Below are positions 40,441 to 54,199 of a stretch of 64,000 nucleotides of DNA, in pieces. Positions within the stretch are counted from its first letter, which is position 1, and each line of letters opens with the position of its first letter. The stretch comes from Macrobrachium rosenbergii (Eukaryota; Arthropoda; Malacostraca; Decapoda; Palaemonidae), in NCBI RefSeq assembly GCF_040412425.1, contig NC_089763.1, positions 53,000,087 to 53,064,086 of the forward strand. The letters run 5' to 3'. The notes beneath the pieces are model-generated. The model ran no database searches, had not been told where the DNA came from, and was given only the letters and a program-made list of their open reading frames with translations. Both the position numbers and the translations under genes were made by a program.

Positions 40441-43400
40441 GCACACGTGCGTACACAAACACACAGAAACATATATCTATATGATAATATGAGTTATTGA
40501 TATCAATGGTAGCTTTCCTTTCGTACCTTCTCTGTTTTGTCTACATCGTTATTCATTAATTTAAAACCTCTCCATTTACCTTTTTCTTCAACTTCATATT
40601 GCGTTACACCGTCCTTTTACCTCTTTTTTTTTTTTTTATTTCTTCCTGACCCCTTTTTCTTTCCTCTCATGAGTCTAGGAAGCGAGGATGACTTCAAAGC
40701 AAAATTGTTCGTACACTTTCAGAGGCCGCTTGACGCTTTATTGTATTTGAGGAGGCAGAGGTTCGATAATGCATTTCTAATGTTCACCCTTTCTCTCCTC
40801 TGGCACATTTTTCAACTAACCCCGATCGATGCGGTGTTTCAGTTTTTTTTTTTTTTTTTTTTGCTCTATTTAACCGTTTTTACTCGGACATAACCAGAAA
40901 TGGCGATAGAGTCGGTCAGTGTAATACACTAGGTATAAAATGTGAATGCATATTTTTGGTACCATCCATTTGCTTAAGAATTAACGAAGGGAATCCTTTT
41001 AATAATAATAGTTTAGATGAGTCATGGAAGCCTGTAAAGCATTTTGAAATAAGTGGACTGGGAGAGTTTTTCGAGCCAACAGTGAAAGACCTCTGGAGGC
41101 AAGACATTTTTTCAGAAAGCTTGCTCAATTTTGAACACTGTTTGTCAAGTACGCTGTACCTTTTCATTTTTAGAAAGGGAAAAGCCTTACTTAACTCAGT
41201 GTTTTCAAAACATTCGAAAAATAACTGGATCGTATCTGATTAAGGCATAGCAGAAATTAGTAAATGAATGAATATACAAATACACAGTAGTCGTATGAGC
41301 GTTGAAAGCGTAACCGAACGAAATGTTTTATTTTATACATTAAGTGTTAGCGTTTATTATAAGGAAATTAAGGTAGAGGCGTACTTTCTATGGGTCCATG
41401 TGACACTGGTCCTGTAAACGAATTCCCACTTTTCCTTTTGTACGCGAGACCATATGGCCATTATCGACATGATGTCCGTAACTCTAGGCATTCCAGCACC
41501 GAGATTTGAGTAGCGCTGTCTCTAGAACGAAAAAACTAGCAGGTGTACCGAAGGCGTGGTCTACTCCATTGAAATATTGTACTAAATAAGAACCGTATCT
41601 ACATAAAATCTGTATACCGGTTTCATGCACTTTATTTTAATTTTAAGCTGCCACAATGGTTAGTACTTCACCACACTTGCATTTGTATATCAAAATATCT
41701 TATGAAGAATAACCAAACCGATATACCTTTACATACACCTTACACTTGAAGTAAAAGTTTAGGAACGTGAAACACTCATTTACGATCAATTCAAGCATTT
41801 GATTGTGCTTTTGTGGATAATGGTTACAGTCAATTTGTCTACCCTTCTCTCTCGAATATTAATGCCTTCGTGAACAGAACAATTATCGAGAGATGGTTCA
41901 GTGCCAATTAACAAAGAAATGTTTTATTAAGTTCAATGTAATGTCAGTTACTTTTGAAAGAATCTTCAGAACCTTAAAAAGTAGTCATGGAGTTAGTTTC
42001 GGTTACTAACCTTGTTGGAGTTGACAAAGACTACGAGAATTATGTGCAGCCAAAATTTGCCGAGTAATTTTTTTTTTTTTTTTTTTGTACGGAAGTTGAA
42101 GAACGAGCTGTATTTGGTATAGGCACGGACTATAGATCCTGTGGAAAATAAGACGTGGCTTAATTTTTGAATAGGTATCGACAGAAGTTTATGTCTTTAG
42201 GAAAGTATAAGAGAGATATTTTGTTGCGTAAAAACACAGCAGGTAATGTCACATGTTGAAAATGTAAAAAGACTTATTGTGAGTGTTAGTAAAGGTGCAG
42301 GGACATTTCATTAAAAATGGATTTTGTCGTTGCTATAGAGTAGATTTTCATTTTGTGAGTCTCTAATAAAAGAGGTGTGGGCAGCCGTTGACCGCCTTTC
42401 TTTCTGAATTAAGTAGAAGTCTGGAAAAGGCAGTCTGTTATCTTGATCATCAGAGACAATGTCTAACTTGATTCACAGACCAGAAGATAAATGTAAGAAG
42501 AATATTTGAGTACAACGGGTTTTCGGTTTATTCCGAACACCTGTTATAACCTGTTCGATTTAAGCAACAGGTCGTCCGTTATCGATATTGGCAATTTTAC
42601 GAGGCAGATGCGCAGGCTTCTCAGTAGAACTCCCCCTGCTAGCACCCTGAGAAAAGGTTTCCATACTTATTTTCACATTTTTATGGTTCAATAATAATAT
42701 CTAGAATTTTCGTATAGAGGCCAGTGGGACAAACAATCCAGTGCTCAATCAAGATATGAACAAGAAAGGGGAGCAGGAGGCAGAAAGAGGCGTCCAGTGA
42801 TTTACAGTTGAGGGAAAGAAATCCCTCTTGAATAGTATTTTTATCAGACTTGATTAAAATTACGAGAAATATAATATGCCCAGGTAGGCAGTTTTTCTTA
42901 CACAATGGAAGGACTGAGAGGCATTTCCAATAGGCACTGATTGAAAGGCCATTTGACCTGACTCGAGGTAATAACAAATTGCCTGAATTTAAATAGCCAT
43001 CAAGAGTAGTGCCTATTGCCTGTAGCATGATAGATGATTTTTTTTTTTTACCAAGAATGGCACGAGTTTTCTAAAGTTATTTAGGGCCGTTTTCCTATAT
43101 GTGTTACCTCCGTATATCATAACAGCTTGATGGTGAAATATGGAACAAGACCACCCACAAACATCTAAGCCAACTCAGCCAAAAACTTGAAGATTTATTT
43201 GTTTTGTCTTTGTAAATACTTTAATTTTTTCTTTCAAAGGGTCTCTACTTGAATGTTTGTATAAATCGTGCATAAATTTTCGGTACGGGCTCATAGCTGA
43301 TGCCAGGATACAAACGCTGAGACTAGTTCGCTTTGAGAGGTTTTGTTTCACTGATTTTTCTACTCGGTTATTGTCAAATTGTCGTTAATGCGTCCTGTAA

Positions 43401-44337
43401 ATCACGCAATTTACTTATCAGTGACAGTGAATGCTCAGCCTTGTGAAAGATTTATCAGGTTCGCAAATGAGGGATCGACCCAATAGGAAATTGTAGATGT
43501 TTGCTGAGGTTGCAGGGAACTGTAATTATCGCTGGTCCTTGCCCCCCCCACCACGCATAAAATGTTTTCCTCTGATAGAAAAGTGCTCTATGATCCAAAA
43601 ATAGTGTAACAGTGTAAAATTTGCGTTGCCTATCACGCAGCTCTTATCTTTATTTCCCTTGCTCTTTCGTCTTTTATCTCTGTAATCACTTTCAGCTGTT
43701 TTTTCATGTTTATTATTCTTTGTGCGTGTATATATTCGTCCATTTGTCACTAGCGCAGGCTGCATCCCGAGAACTGATTAAGGCTTGGAGTAGTGGACTG
43801 AAGGCCTTATCAAGGTGCATTGATGCACTGTATCATTTGCATGATAGTGCAGCTACTTATTAATAGATAGATGATTACTAAGCTGGCTTCAATGCTTCGT
43901 ATTATAGGCAATGGAGACTGTAACGTCCATTTCACTCCAGGGTTTCAGTATGAATTTAATATGTGATTGCCTGAGAGCTTGTTTTGATTTGCCCAGCTCA
44001 AACTGGTAGATTTGCGTATCTTTTATTTCAATTTTTAATCATTTGCATTACATTTCAGTATCTGAGTTTGACCTTTTAGAAATTCCTTGCATTATGCAGT
44101 TTTGACACCTGAAAATTCCTTTGTGTGATTTGAGATACGAAGCTGGACAGATGCTTCCTTACCAAATTTGATTTCTTTTTGTCTCCTCTTCTGCTTCTTT
44201 CAAGGATGCAACTCAAGGAGGGAAGTCCAAAGTAAGTTGAACTGACATGCCTACATGCATAGGAGTGTTTATGTGTATGTATACCTACATACGTATATAT
44301 ACGTGTACACATCCTAGTTTACAATATATATTATTTA

Positions 44338-44338
<1 letters not shown>
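40441..44338. other. SGSM2: Intron 3 sequence, no exon or element recognised
   Basis: AT-rich intronic DNA with T-runs near 40623-40637, 40845-40862 and 42068-42086. No SGSM-like coding sequence is seen here. Confidence 0.4.
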
Positions 44339-44372
<34 letters not shown>

Positions 44373-44398
44373 TTATATAAATATGTATATATATGCAT

Positions 44399-44489
<91 letters not shown>

Positions 44490-44508
44490 TATACACGTTT
44501 ACTCGGAT

Positions 44509-44600
<92 letters not shown>

Positions 44601-44670
44601 GTATTATATGTTTATGTATATGTATATGTATATACATATGCATATACATACACGTTTACTCGGATCTTAA
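44339..44670. repeat. (TA)n tracts with duplicated 21-bp flank
   Basis: TA tracts at about 44339-44368, 44401-44486 and 44512-44593. The string TACACGTTTACTCGGATCTT plus one A occurs at 44492-44512 and again at 44649-44669, bracketing the last tract. Confidence 0.93.
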
Positions 44671-44944
44671 TTGAATTTCCTGATGCCCCTCTGACGTTTA
44701 GAAGTTTAGCATGGAGTGTTAATTCACCAAAATTTAGTGAATGGTCACTTAGTGTCGCATTAACTGAAAAATAAATGATCATCGTATCGTCTTAAAATCT
44801 TTTATGTGGCAAATTAGGTTTCTTCGCTAGAATTTTTTTTAATACGAATTATGTTTCTTTCAGTGATATTCTTTGCAAATCATTGCATAAACATTGAAAT
44901 TTGCGAACAGTAAAGCTGTGTGTCATGTTTAATATCTTTATGGC

Positions 44945-45720
44945 GGGAGTGAGGCAAGAAGTCTGGAAAATGCCGGAAATATGCGCACGAAATTATGATG
45001 AGGTAAGAGAAAAGTGAGTAGAGTGAGGAGTGATTTTAGTGACCTCAGGGATAGTATAAACAAATTGCAAGGAACGTCGTAAATGAGTGCTGTTAAGAGG
45101 AGAAACTTTTAAGTGAAAGGAAGTGTGAGGTCATGAAGGAATAGATACCAGGAGTATAAATGGCGAAAAAATGGAAGCCAATTGATTTGCACAATCAGTT
45201 TGGTGGTAAATGTAACGGGTTATGGTAGGAAAAGGTCAAGGAGAAATGTGAGGGTACGGGACGCAAGGAAAGGAAGGTAGCAGGTGTATGCAAAACATTT
45301 GGAAGAGAACAAGAGTATGTGTGGAAGCCAAAGCTGCAATGCATGAAGGGATTGTTAACCAACTCTCCTTTATGGTTGTGCAGCGGAATGGATGCTGAAT
45401 AGAATGAATAAAATAAGTAGCTGTTGATATAAACTTTTGGTCTAAGGGATGTGTAGTAAGAAAGTATGGAAAGATAAAAAAAAAAAATTAGAGATACACA
45501 GAAATGTAGATAAAAGCTGAGATTTTTTGGGGATGATTTGGTCACGTAGGGAGAATGCACAACTACAGGATGAAGAATTTAAATGTTGGAGGAAAGAGGA
45601 GAGAAAGACTGAGAAAGTGCAAGATAAGTGGCTTAGAAGGGGCACTGGAACAGAAGACTGTTAATTCCAGAGAGCGAGAGTGTGAAAAACAGAGGTGAAT
45701 GGTGCAGTCTGTTCAAGTAC
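44945..45720 (+). pseudogene. Non-LTR retrotransposon reverse-transcriptase relic, intron 3
   Basis: Decayed frames retain a PTLLYG motif (about 45358) and, near the end, RLRKCKISGLEGALEQK (about 45607) followed by RECEKQR and MVQSVQ, in the same order as the copies at 26230 and 61440. The 5' part is heavily mutated. Same strand as the host gene. Confidence 0.6.
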
Positions 45721-45837
45721 ATTCTGTGCTATACTGATGGCACTAAGTGGCCGTTACCTGTACAGAGGGTTCATCCTCGATCCAGAAACTAAAGTATGAA
45801 TGTGTTAGCAGTCTTTGTACTTTTATTCTTAACCACC

Positions 45838-46072
<235 letters not shown>

Positions 46073-46094
46073 TTGGGCAGACCGAATACAATCT

Positions 46095-46480
46095 GGAAAC
46101 CAAATAGAATGAAAATGCACACGGAAGTAAGGATATTCGTAAGTCTTGTACGATTTGCATTGCTATACGGCCACAAATCACCTCTAAAAGGTTTGTCGGT
46201 TTGAGGATAAAGCTTTAAGAAGAATATCAGTAGCCAGATGCATATGTGATAAGAAATGATGCGATAAGAAAAGGCCCTCAAATTCCCTATATAGATGAGA
46301 TAATGAAGAAAGGGAGATGGAGATGGCTTGGTCGTGTCCTTCACACAACCCCCGAGTGACTGGCTAGTACGTGATAGTGTCAGCTGGGTTCCTGTGGACA
46401 CCAAAGGAGATGGGAGACCCAGACCTACTTGGTAAAGAACTATGAGTGGTAGAATTTCTGAGGCCCTTTGCTTCACGTGG
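46095..46480 (+). pseudogene. Second type of non-LTR retrotransposon relic, intron 3
   Basis: Remnants include VRFALLYGH (about 46150), then KGPQIPYIDEIMKKGRWRWL and GRVLHTTPE (about 46270-46360), the usual end of a reverse-transcriptase ORF with its R-WLGHV-type motif. The trailing segment resembles 8590-8740. Several stops and frameshifts. Confidence 0.65.
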
Positions 46481-46490
46481 CGTTGGAGAC

Positions 46491-46610
<120 letters not shown>

Positions 46611-47120
46611 AAAATTGCAGTTACGACTGACAGCAAACTTCAGTGCAATGTTTTTACACGAGATATTATGCAGTAGTATTTGTGAGATTTAATTTGTGTA
46701 TCATGTATCGTAACTAGTTACATTCCTCATGATTTTAGCACCTCTTGTGATATGTTAAAGCTATTGGATTAATGCTGAACTTGGTTATCGATTGTTTTCG
46801 AGACATGCTCGACTGCCATGGTTTATCTTTAAACGCACTTGTGAAACTCCTTCACATCACGTAAATGTAGGTAGCAAATATAATGATTGATATCAGCATC
46901 GAGTATTCAGTTAATACTGGAAGGCACTTGGCATGAAACTCCTCCCTGCACATTCCTTACATGAGTACAGTAGACAACACAAAATCATTTTTCATAATTC
47001 CTTTGAATGCTGCTCTGTATGAGATGGCCTGGCAGTTAGCAGACCAAAGGGACTTGGAATTGTCCAGTGATGATGTTCCTCATGAATAACGCTTCATTTC
47101 CGATTCTTTTGCCCCAGCAG

Positions 47121-47267
47121 TTCCGAAAGCCAGTGAGTGGAAGCAGCGAAGAGCTGGTTGGGTCACAGCGCTGTATTCCTGCCAACGCGCGAGACTACGT
47201 CGAGAGTCTGCACCAGAACAACAAAGCCACGCTCCTCTACGGCAAAAATAATGTGCAAGTCCAGCCG
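47121..47267 (+). CDS. SGSM2: SGSM1/2 exon: linker to PH-like Rab-binding region
   Basis: A 147-bp exon, phase 0 at both ends, acceptor CCCAGCAG (a CAG three bases earlier, giving one extra Gln, is equally possible) and donor CCG|GTAAGG. It encodes FRKPVSGSSEELVGSQ, a short insert, then ARDYVESLHQNNKATLLYGK and NNVQVQP. The ARDYVESLHQN and LLYGKNNV blocks are diagnostic for SGSM and closer to vertebrate SGSM2 than SGSM1. Confidence 0.95.
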
Positions 47268-47752
47268 GTAAGGGGACTCGAGAAAATCGTTTGTTTTCTT
47301 GCTATTCCCATTATAAATTGGCGACAAGGTCAGCGATCAACGACCTCAGCTCGACTTGAATATAATTTTGTGTTGGTGCTTTGTCAGCCAGGATGGCGAC
47401 TTCTTCCGGTGATTTTTATCACAAAGCTTATATATAATGTTCTTTTTCCCCTGAATTATCGTCGTCATACCTATTCTTTCAACTTTATATTCCTTTTATT
47501 TTTTCAACTCTATTCCCTTTATCGCTTGCATGAACTCCTGAGCTGCGATTTTAATTATCTCCCTTCCCGCTCAAGTCTGTAAGACCCCTTTATCTTTTCC
47601 TTCCTCTGAGGATTTTCCACCTGAGTATTCTCCCATTCTAGTGGACGTTCCCCCCTTCCTTTCCATTCTTGAGATGTATGTAAGTTTTATACTCTGCTAG
47701 ATTTAGCTACATTATGTAAATATATATTATACACACACACACATATATATAT

Positions 47753-47762
<10 letters not shown>

Positions 47763-47824
<62 letters not shown>
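47763..47824. repeat. (TA)n microsatellite, intron 4
   Basis: About 31 TA units. Confidence 0.96.
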
Positions 47825-47825
<1 letters not shown>

Positions 47826-47829
<4 letters not shown>

Positions 47830-47945
47830 AATGTTAAAGTCCTCCTGGGCCTCTGTAGGCTCATAGGGCAGGCGCTGATCTCCTGTTTCTTAGGCCGACA
47901 GCCAGTGGGGGGACAGGTCCCAATGCCTATGACACGTGGCCAGTG
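47826..47945. repeat. GC-richer island between microsatellites, probable dispersed repeat
   Basis: A 120-bp block containing TCATAGGGCAGGCGCTGATC and CCAATGCCTATGACACGTGG, with TA tracts on both sides. It resembles a dispersed decapod repeat in my recollection, but the sequence alone shows only its odd base composition and setting. Confidence 0.4.
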
Positions 47946-48003
47946 TGTATATGTACATATATATGGATATTATATTTTATATATATACATATATGTATAC
48001 ATA

Positions 48004-48005
48004 CA

Positions 48006-48102
<97 letters not shown>
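48004..48102. repeat. (CA)n-(TA)n microsatellite, intron 4
   Basis: CA tract to about 48046 followed by TA, 73 bases before the next exon. Confidence 0.97.
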
Positions 48103-48103
<1 letters not shown>

Positions 48104-48175
48104 GGGATATTTCTGTTATATTGCAATTTCCTCTCTCATGCCAGAACACTCAGGAAAAACTATTTTTATTTGCAG

Positions 48176-48300
48176 AAGGAGCAAATGGAGGCTATGCCTG
48201 GCTACATGTCCTTGCACCAAACAACGGAGGGGCTCGTTATCAAGTGGACACCTAATCACCTAATGAACGGGTGTTGTCCCGACACAACAGAGGACAAAAG
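48176..48300 (+). CDS. SGSM2: SGSM1/2 exon: PH-like Rab-binding region
   Basis: A 125-bp exon with acceptor TTATTTGCAG and donor AAAAG|GTGAGG. It encodes KEQMEAMPGYMSLHQTTEGL then VIKWTPNHLMNG, the conserved first strands of the SGSM PH-like Rab-binding region, and a less conserved CCPDTTEDK loop. It begins in phase 0 and ends after codon base 2, completed by the exon 15.6 kb downstream. Confidence 0.95.
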
Positions 48301-48330
48301 GTGAGGAATGACTTATGGAGCTATTTTGTG

Positions 48331-48334
<4 letters not shown>

Positions 48335-48388
<54 letters not shown>
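48335..48388. repeat. (CT)n microsatellite, intron 5
   Basis: About 27 CT units, 35 bases after the splice donor. Confidence 0.97.
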
Positions 48389-48390
<2 letters not shown>

Positions 48391-48958
48391 GACGTTTAGT
48401 TAATGTTACTTCGTGAAAAAATACCAGTGATTACCCTGTGGTACCAGGACGCTACCAAACTATTCTAGACAAATCAGTTTACTTATAAGATTGATTTTAG
48501 GCAAGTTTAGACTTGTTCTCTTCGGTACAGAAGTGCGAATTTTCCTAAAATTGAACCAGCGAGTAAATTGTTTTGTCTAAGATCAAATGTTGTAATTTTC
48601 CTGAAATTGGTTTTATGAATACATTGATTGGCCTAGTATTGTAAACAATTCTAGATAAATCATTTTACTCATATGATACCTTTTTAGGAAATTTAGTTTT
48701 GTTGTCGCCAGTACAAAAGTCTAAAGTATCCTAAATTAACCTTACGAGTAAATTGACGTCAAAAATTATTTGTTAGTGCCCCCTACCGTACATGTTTATT
48801 GTATTGCATTGAACCATATTCTTTTCCCCCTGTATTTGTCTCTTTATTAACAGAAATGAATTGTATGTATTGAAGTTCATATCCGTATGTTTTGTTTCAA
48901 GAGGTGTCACATGATTTCAACTTGAGTTAGGCAGTGCAGGTCTTGAGGAGAAGAAGTA

Positions 48959-49048
<90 letters not shown>

Positions 49049-50551
49049 ATGTGTATATATACGAGTATATTATATCAATAAAATAATTTCCGTTTTGCCT
49101 TCTTGGAATCTCATGGAAATGAATCACGTAAAAACGTGAGTACATGAGCTCTTTGAACGTCTTTTTTTATTATTATTTTTCTTGAATGTTATTGAGTGAG
49201 GAAACCAACTAAGCCCTTTTGTAGGGGACACGTTAGATGTCAATTTTTTCTCGACCTGTATCCTGTTGCTCTCGACCTTCGGTTAGGATGACTGGCCACA
49301 CTGTCGCGGTAAAAGAATTAGGGTTGGGATGTAGATCACTTTACAGGATAGACAAGTAATCTTTGAAATTATCTGATATCCCCAACATGGTTAGTCAGTT
49401 ATTTTAACTTTATGGAAGATATATGTCTGTGAAATTGACTGGCAGCTGGAAAATTATTAAATGCTACATCCACTCCGCCTGCTTTTTGTTCTAGTTATGG
49501 TTTGAATCACAGATATTGGAAACAATTTACTAGCAGATATCATGCATTGAAGATGAGCAACGAATTGGTTGAAGCTGATGACTTAGGCCACCCAGTCTCA
49601 TTTTTCTGGGTCGACTGTTTTGGCAGCTCACTCATCCGCGTAACGCTGCGACCTAACTCTTGCATATGTCCCTAACTCCCCGAGCGTTTTGATCCGCATC
49701 TTAATGCTCATTTGTGTTCGAAAAACCTTCCGGGTCCCTCGTTAAACCCCTTGGATCGTGTCACCACATATTCTCTAATTTGTGAGATGAGTTGGCGGCG
49801 TCATCACTGTAAACAAAACGTTTACAAGGTACTCTTTCACAGCAAGAGGTCTTACTCATTATTAATTTTTTGAACTGCGCTGCCGAGTCTGTGGCGTCCA
49901 TGGATTATGCAGCTACATCTTTCCTTAGCGTAATCTGTTCGTACACTTGAAGAAAAAGCCACATCCTCTGTTTTGTAATACTCGAAATTTAATTTTCCTC
50001 AATTAAAAATAATGTATTGAAAATTCAAATAAAATGGCTTTAGATATATTCTTTATTATTTAACCATTATTTTGTTCAAAATAAAGACTGATGTATAAAA
50101 GCGTATGAATGGCTCTGCAATATCAAAAATAGCATTTACAACGTTATTTAATGGCAATATTATGACTAATATTTTTCTCAAAATGAAAAGAAAGGATTCA
50201 GCAGCAACAGAACTGACAATCCAGTTTGGTTAATGAAGTTGCCTAATGTATTTGCCTAAGAATTTGTTGACATTAGACCATTCCGGCAACGTTCTGTCGC
50301 AGGATAAAGTCCATTTTATTCATAATTAAAGATATTTTACGAATTCATATCCTTTTAATATGTGCCCTCTGGCCTGAATTTATTTTGCACGGACTCCACT
50401 AAAATCATAAATTTGGTAATGTGCATATTTTTTCTTCAACAACTCAAATGGAAACCGAACAAGAGACGACAGCAAGGCAGAGTTGCAGTGTCATCCACTG
50501 CTGAAAGCTGTGTATGCCTATACAAATTAAAAGTACATAAAGAGAAGAATA

Positions 50552-50552
<1 letters not shown>
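48389..50552. other. SGSM2: Intron 5 sequence, (TA)n at 48958-49040
   Basis: One TA microsatellite; otherwise AT-rich with no exon or element recognised. Confidence 0.45.

Positions 50553-50620
<68 letters not shown>
50553..50620. repeat. (GA)n microsatellite, intron 5
   Basis: About 34 GA units. Confidence 0.97.
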
Positions 50621-50623
<3 letters not shown>

Positions 50624-50778
50624 CAGGAATCGCTGAGAGAGGATTAGCGAGCAAAAGGGAATTGCCGATTCCATAACAGTGTTCTCTTGGAAGCTTTAAT
50701 TGCCATCATTAAAGGTGAGATGAAAGCTTTCCCATTTGACAGAATCAGCCTTGTACGTTTTTCTCACGTATCCGTTGT

Positions 50779-51335
50779 TTTGTAACCTGATGTCGTCATA
50801 TCGTAATTATTAAAAGAGTTCTTATGAAAAAGTATAAATGTAGGTAGTATATATCCTCAATGATTGTTATTTTTAGGGAAAAACACAATATGAACACATT
50901 AATCGTAAAAAATTGTTAGGGTTATCGATTGTGTCATACCAGCTAAACAAATATTTATAACAGGAAAGTATGAAAATAAACAACAGTATCAGCAGTTTCT
51001 GAGAGTGTATCTAAACGTAAAAGGATAATTCGCTACCGTAATGTCGTATTCGTGGAAAATGAAAACTTATAATATATGACTTACAAAATAAATCAAGTTT
51101 TAACTGTTCAAGTGGTTAATAGTAATATTTATGTTAACGTTAAAGGTAATTTATGTTTTGAATAAGCCTTATGATTTTAGGGAAAGCTAAAGAAGAGATT
51201 GCACGTATAGTTACAGAGTTGTTGTGACTATAGCCATAGTAGATATTTCGCTTTTGTGTTCTGTATTGAAACGATTAAGGATATGTGCACGCCATCGAAC
51301 TATTAAATAATTATGATATGACGACATCAGGTTAC
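50779..51335. mobile_element. MITE-like element, 557 bp
   Basis: Its ends are inverted repeats of about 30 bp with one mismatch (GTAACCTGATGTCGTCATAT at the left; the complement ATATGACGACATCAGGTTAC at the right). The interior is AT-rich without coding capacity. I could not identify a clean target-site duplication, so the superfamily is open. Confidence 0.85.
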
Positions 51336-51948
51336 AGTGCAGGAAGTCTATAGGTATGAACCAGCCTGTTGTTGTTGTTGATATTTAAGGATTTCCCATT
51401 ATCACTCTTTATATGCTTTTCAAAAATGTAATAGCTCATGTTATCATCTTAACAGTATACATAATCAGCTGTAATTTGTCTTATTATTGATTAATAATTT
51501 CGACGGCACAGTGTAAGCTACGATGCAGTCGCAAATTGTGACATTTATGTCCACAGCCAACGAGTCGGAAGATTTAATTATCGTGGTCTGTCAACGGTAG
51601 TTTGCAAGGGAACGTGAAATCTTGAGACTCGTAGGCGCAGGATAAGATCCTCCACACCACCTCATTGCTCTTCAGCTTTGAAGATAAGATGTACAGGAAA
51701 TTGTATATGTGTTGCTCTGAATCAGAAGATGCCACATGGGCATCAACGCTTCAGATTGCATGAAAGAAAGACTGGGTTAAAAAAAAACATGGATAATTTG
51801 CAGTGGAAAGTCATGGGCACCTTGTATAGATGTGAGAAGCTACTCGATTACAGAGAAAGGGAAACCACAGTTAGACACAACACAAAAGGCACCCTATAAG
51901 AGAGTACTGCTGAGAGTCATTACCTGCTCCAACTTGGTAGTTGAATTA
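51336..51948. other. SGSM2: Intron 5 sequence, nothing identified
   Basis: No gene or element recognised. Confidence 0.4.
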
Positions 51949-52203
<255 letters not shown>

Positions 52204-52214
52204 CGTGCTTTTTT

Positions 52215-52320
52215 CCCATTTTCTATATGTGGTAAGCACGATGCCTTCTTTACGAAGGACTTTGATTTGGCGTTGGGGTAGGCCGTAGCCTCGATCGGCT
52301 GCCCTTCCTGACATGGCTTA
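52215..52320. repeat. GC-richer island between microsatellites, probable dispersed repeat
   Basis: A 106-bp block with ACGAAGGACTTTGATTTGGC and GTAGCCTCGATCGGCTGCCC, boxed between a TTC/TA tract and a TA tract. It has the look of a mobile or dispersed unit and no coding capacity. Confidence 0.45.
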
Positions 52321-52326
52321 AGACCC

Positions 52327-52470
<144 letters not shown>

Positions 52471-53396
52471 ATTATATACTCTGTAGGATACCGATTTGTT
52501 TATGGTCAGCTGAGCTGAGGAATCATTGTTTACGAACGTGCCTGTGGAAGAGAGCATTTGTTTCTAATGGGAAATTTGATAAAAGCGATGGTATGGCAAT
52601 GGCAAAGGGATCCCATTTTAGTCTCACTTTTCCTAATATTTTTTGTGCGTCTTAGAGCTATGTGGATGATGCCTTTTTTTTATTTTCAGGAGCCGGAGAA
52701 ATGTTAACAGCTTTTTAGAATAAGCTAATGGTATAGACGAGAAATTTTTTATTGGATACGGCAACAAATGTTATTTTTTTGAGGTTTAGATTTTAGGAAT
52801 TTTAACTACTTAACTACCGTTGTTTATGAACGGCTCTGGGTACTAACGTTTATAGCCATTGCTTTTTCACAGGGTCATTACTCGGGCTTTAAGCCGGCCT
52901 TCATTTCCATAAAAAGATAACCTTTCTCCCGTCCACACTTTTTAAGCATGTCAAAGATTTTTTAAAAAATGTTTTCATCCCTTGTCAGTCTTCGTTTGAT
53001 AAGCAAAATGTTTCCCCGTGATTAATTAAACAAACTCATTTGCCATCATATTCCGGCCATTAATTTGAAGGTCGTACCAAGAAACCCTTTGACTATCGTC
53101 TCGATTTAAATTTAAAGAAGGAATGAGCGCTTTAATGGCCTCTGGTGTGATACATGAATTTAATTAACCTATATTTAGCCCTGGGACATACGTCAGCTGC
53201 ATACGGAGAGTGATGAGGGTGACGATAGATTCTCATCGTGGTGTTAGTTCAAGAATAATCGCGTCGTCACTATGTGAAAACATATCATCGAATGTAAAAA
53301 ATAAAATAATATTTGACATTGAAAAATTGGGTAGAGCCTCAAACGGCCAATACTTAACTGTTTTTTAATTCTTGTTTTTTAAAGTGTTCCTCCTTC
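52471..53396. other. SGSM2: Intron 5 sequence, nothing identified
   Basis: AT-rich; no element recognised. Confidence 0.4.
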
Positions 53397-53550
<154 letters not shown>

Positions 53551-53580
53551 TATATAACCTATAACTATATATAACTATAT

Positions 53581-53789
53581 ACTCAGAAGGATAATTCGAA
53601 TAAATGTTGTCTATTGGGTCATTGCTGAGTCGGGAAGTTGGGGAAAACTCGCTGGTATGCAAGCAGTTATATTGCCCAGGTATAAACTTCTTTTTAGACT
53701 TGTATATGGATAACGCCCTTGCTTATATTCGATATAGTCATAAATTTATTTCTGTTCCACATTGTGTATGATTTCTATCTTATTCACTC
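53581..53789 (+). mobile_element. Internally deleted tRNA-derived SINE copy
   Basis: Matches the next copy through TTGTCTATTGGGT, GGGGAAAACTCGCTGGTATG and AGACTTGTAT, but the A box lost GGCCCAG and the B box is gone. Confidence 0.75.
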
Positions 53790-54050
53790 ATAAGGGATAA
53801 TTCGAATGAAATTTTGTCTATTGGGTAATTGCTGAGTCAATGAAGTTGGGGAAAACTCGCTGGTATGCAAGCAGTTAGCTTGCCCAGGTAATTCCTTGGG
53901 TGCAGTTGCTCTCAGGTTCCAACTTCTTTTAGACTTGTATGGCCCAGTGGATAACGCCCTTGCTTTCCACCTGAGAGACCTGGGTTCGATCCCGACGTGA
54001 GTCAGAAATTTATTTCTGTTCCACACGTGATTGTGTGTTGATGATTTCTA
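53790..54050 (+). mobile_element. tRNA-derived SINE, complete promoter
   Basis: TGGCCCAGTGGATAACG (53940-53956) is a good A box and GGGTTCGATCCCG (53982-53994) a near-perfect B box, at tRNA-like distance. A tail common to both copies follows (AAATTTATTTCTGTTCCAC). Unusually, about 140 bases of shared sequence precede the A box. Confidence 0.8.
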
Positions 54051-54102
54051 TATATTATATATTATATTATATATATATACATATACATACATACATACAT
54101 AC

Positions 54103-54172
54103 ATAAAAACAAAATCCGCAAAGGTAAAAGAAACAATGAAGCACTGCGAGACCTTTCGACTTACCGTCCTTT
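54103..54172 (+). repeat. Left inverted end of composite element
   Basis: About 70 bp matching the reverse complement of 57310-57378: ACAAAATCC.CAAAGG, AGAAACAA and CCTTTCGACTTA.CGTCCTTT are shared. Confidence 0.85.
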
Positions 54173-54199
54173 ACTGAGTCTGCCAAGTAAATAGTGGGG

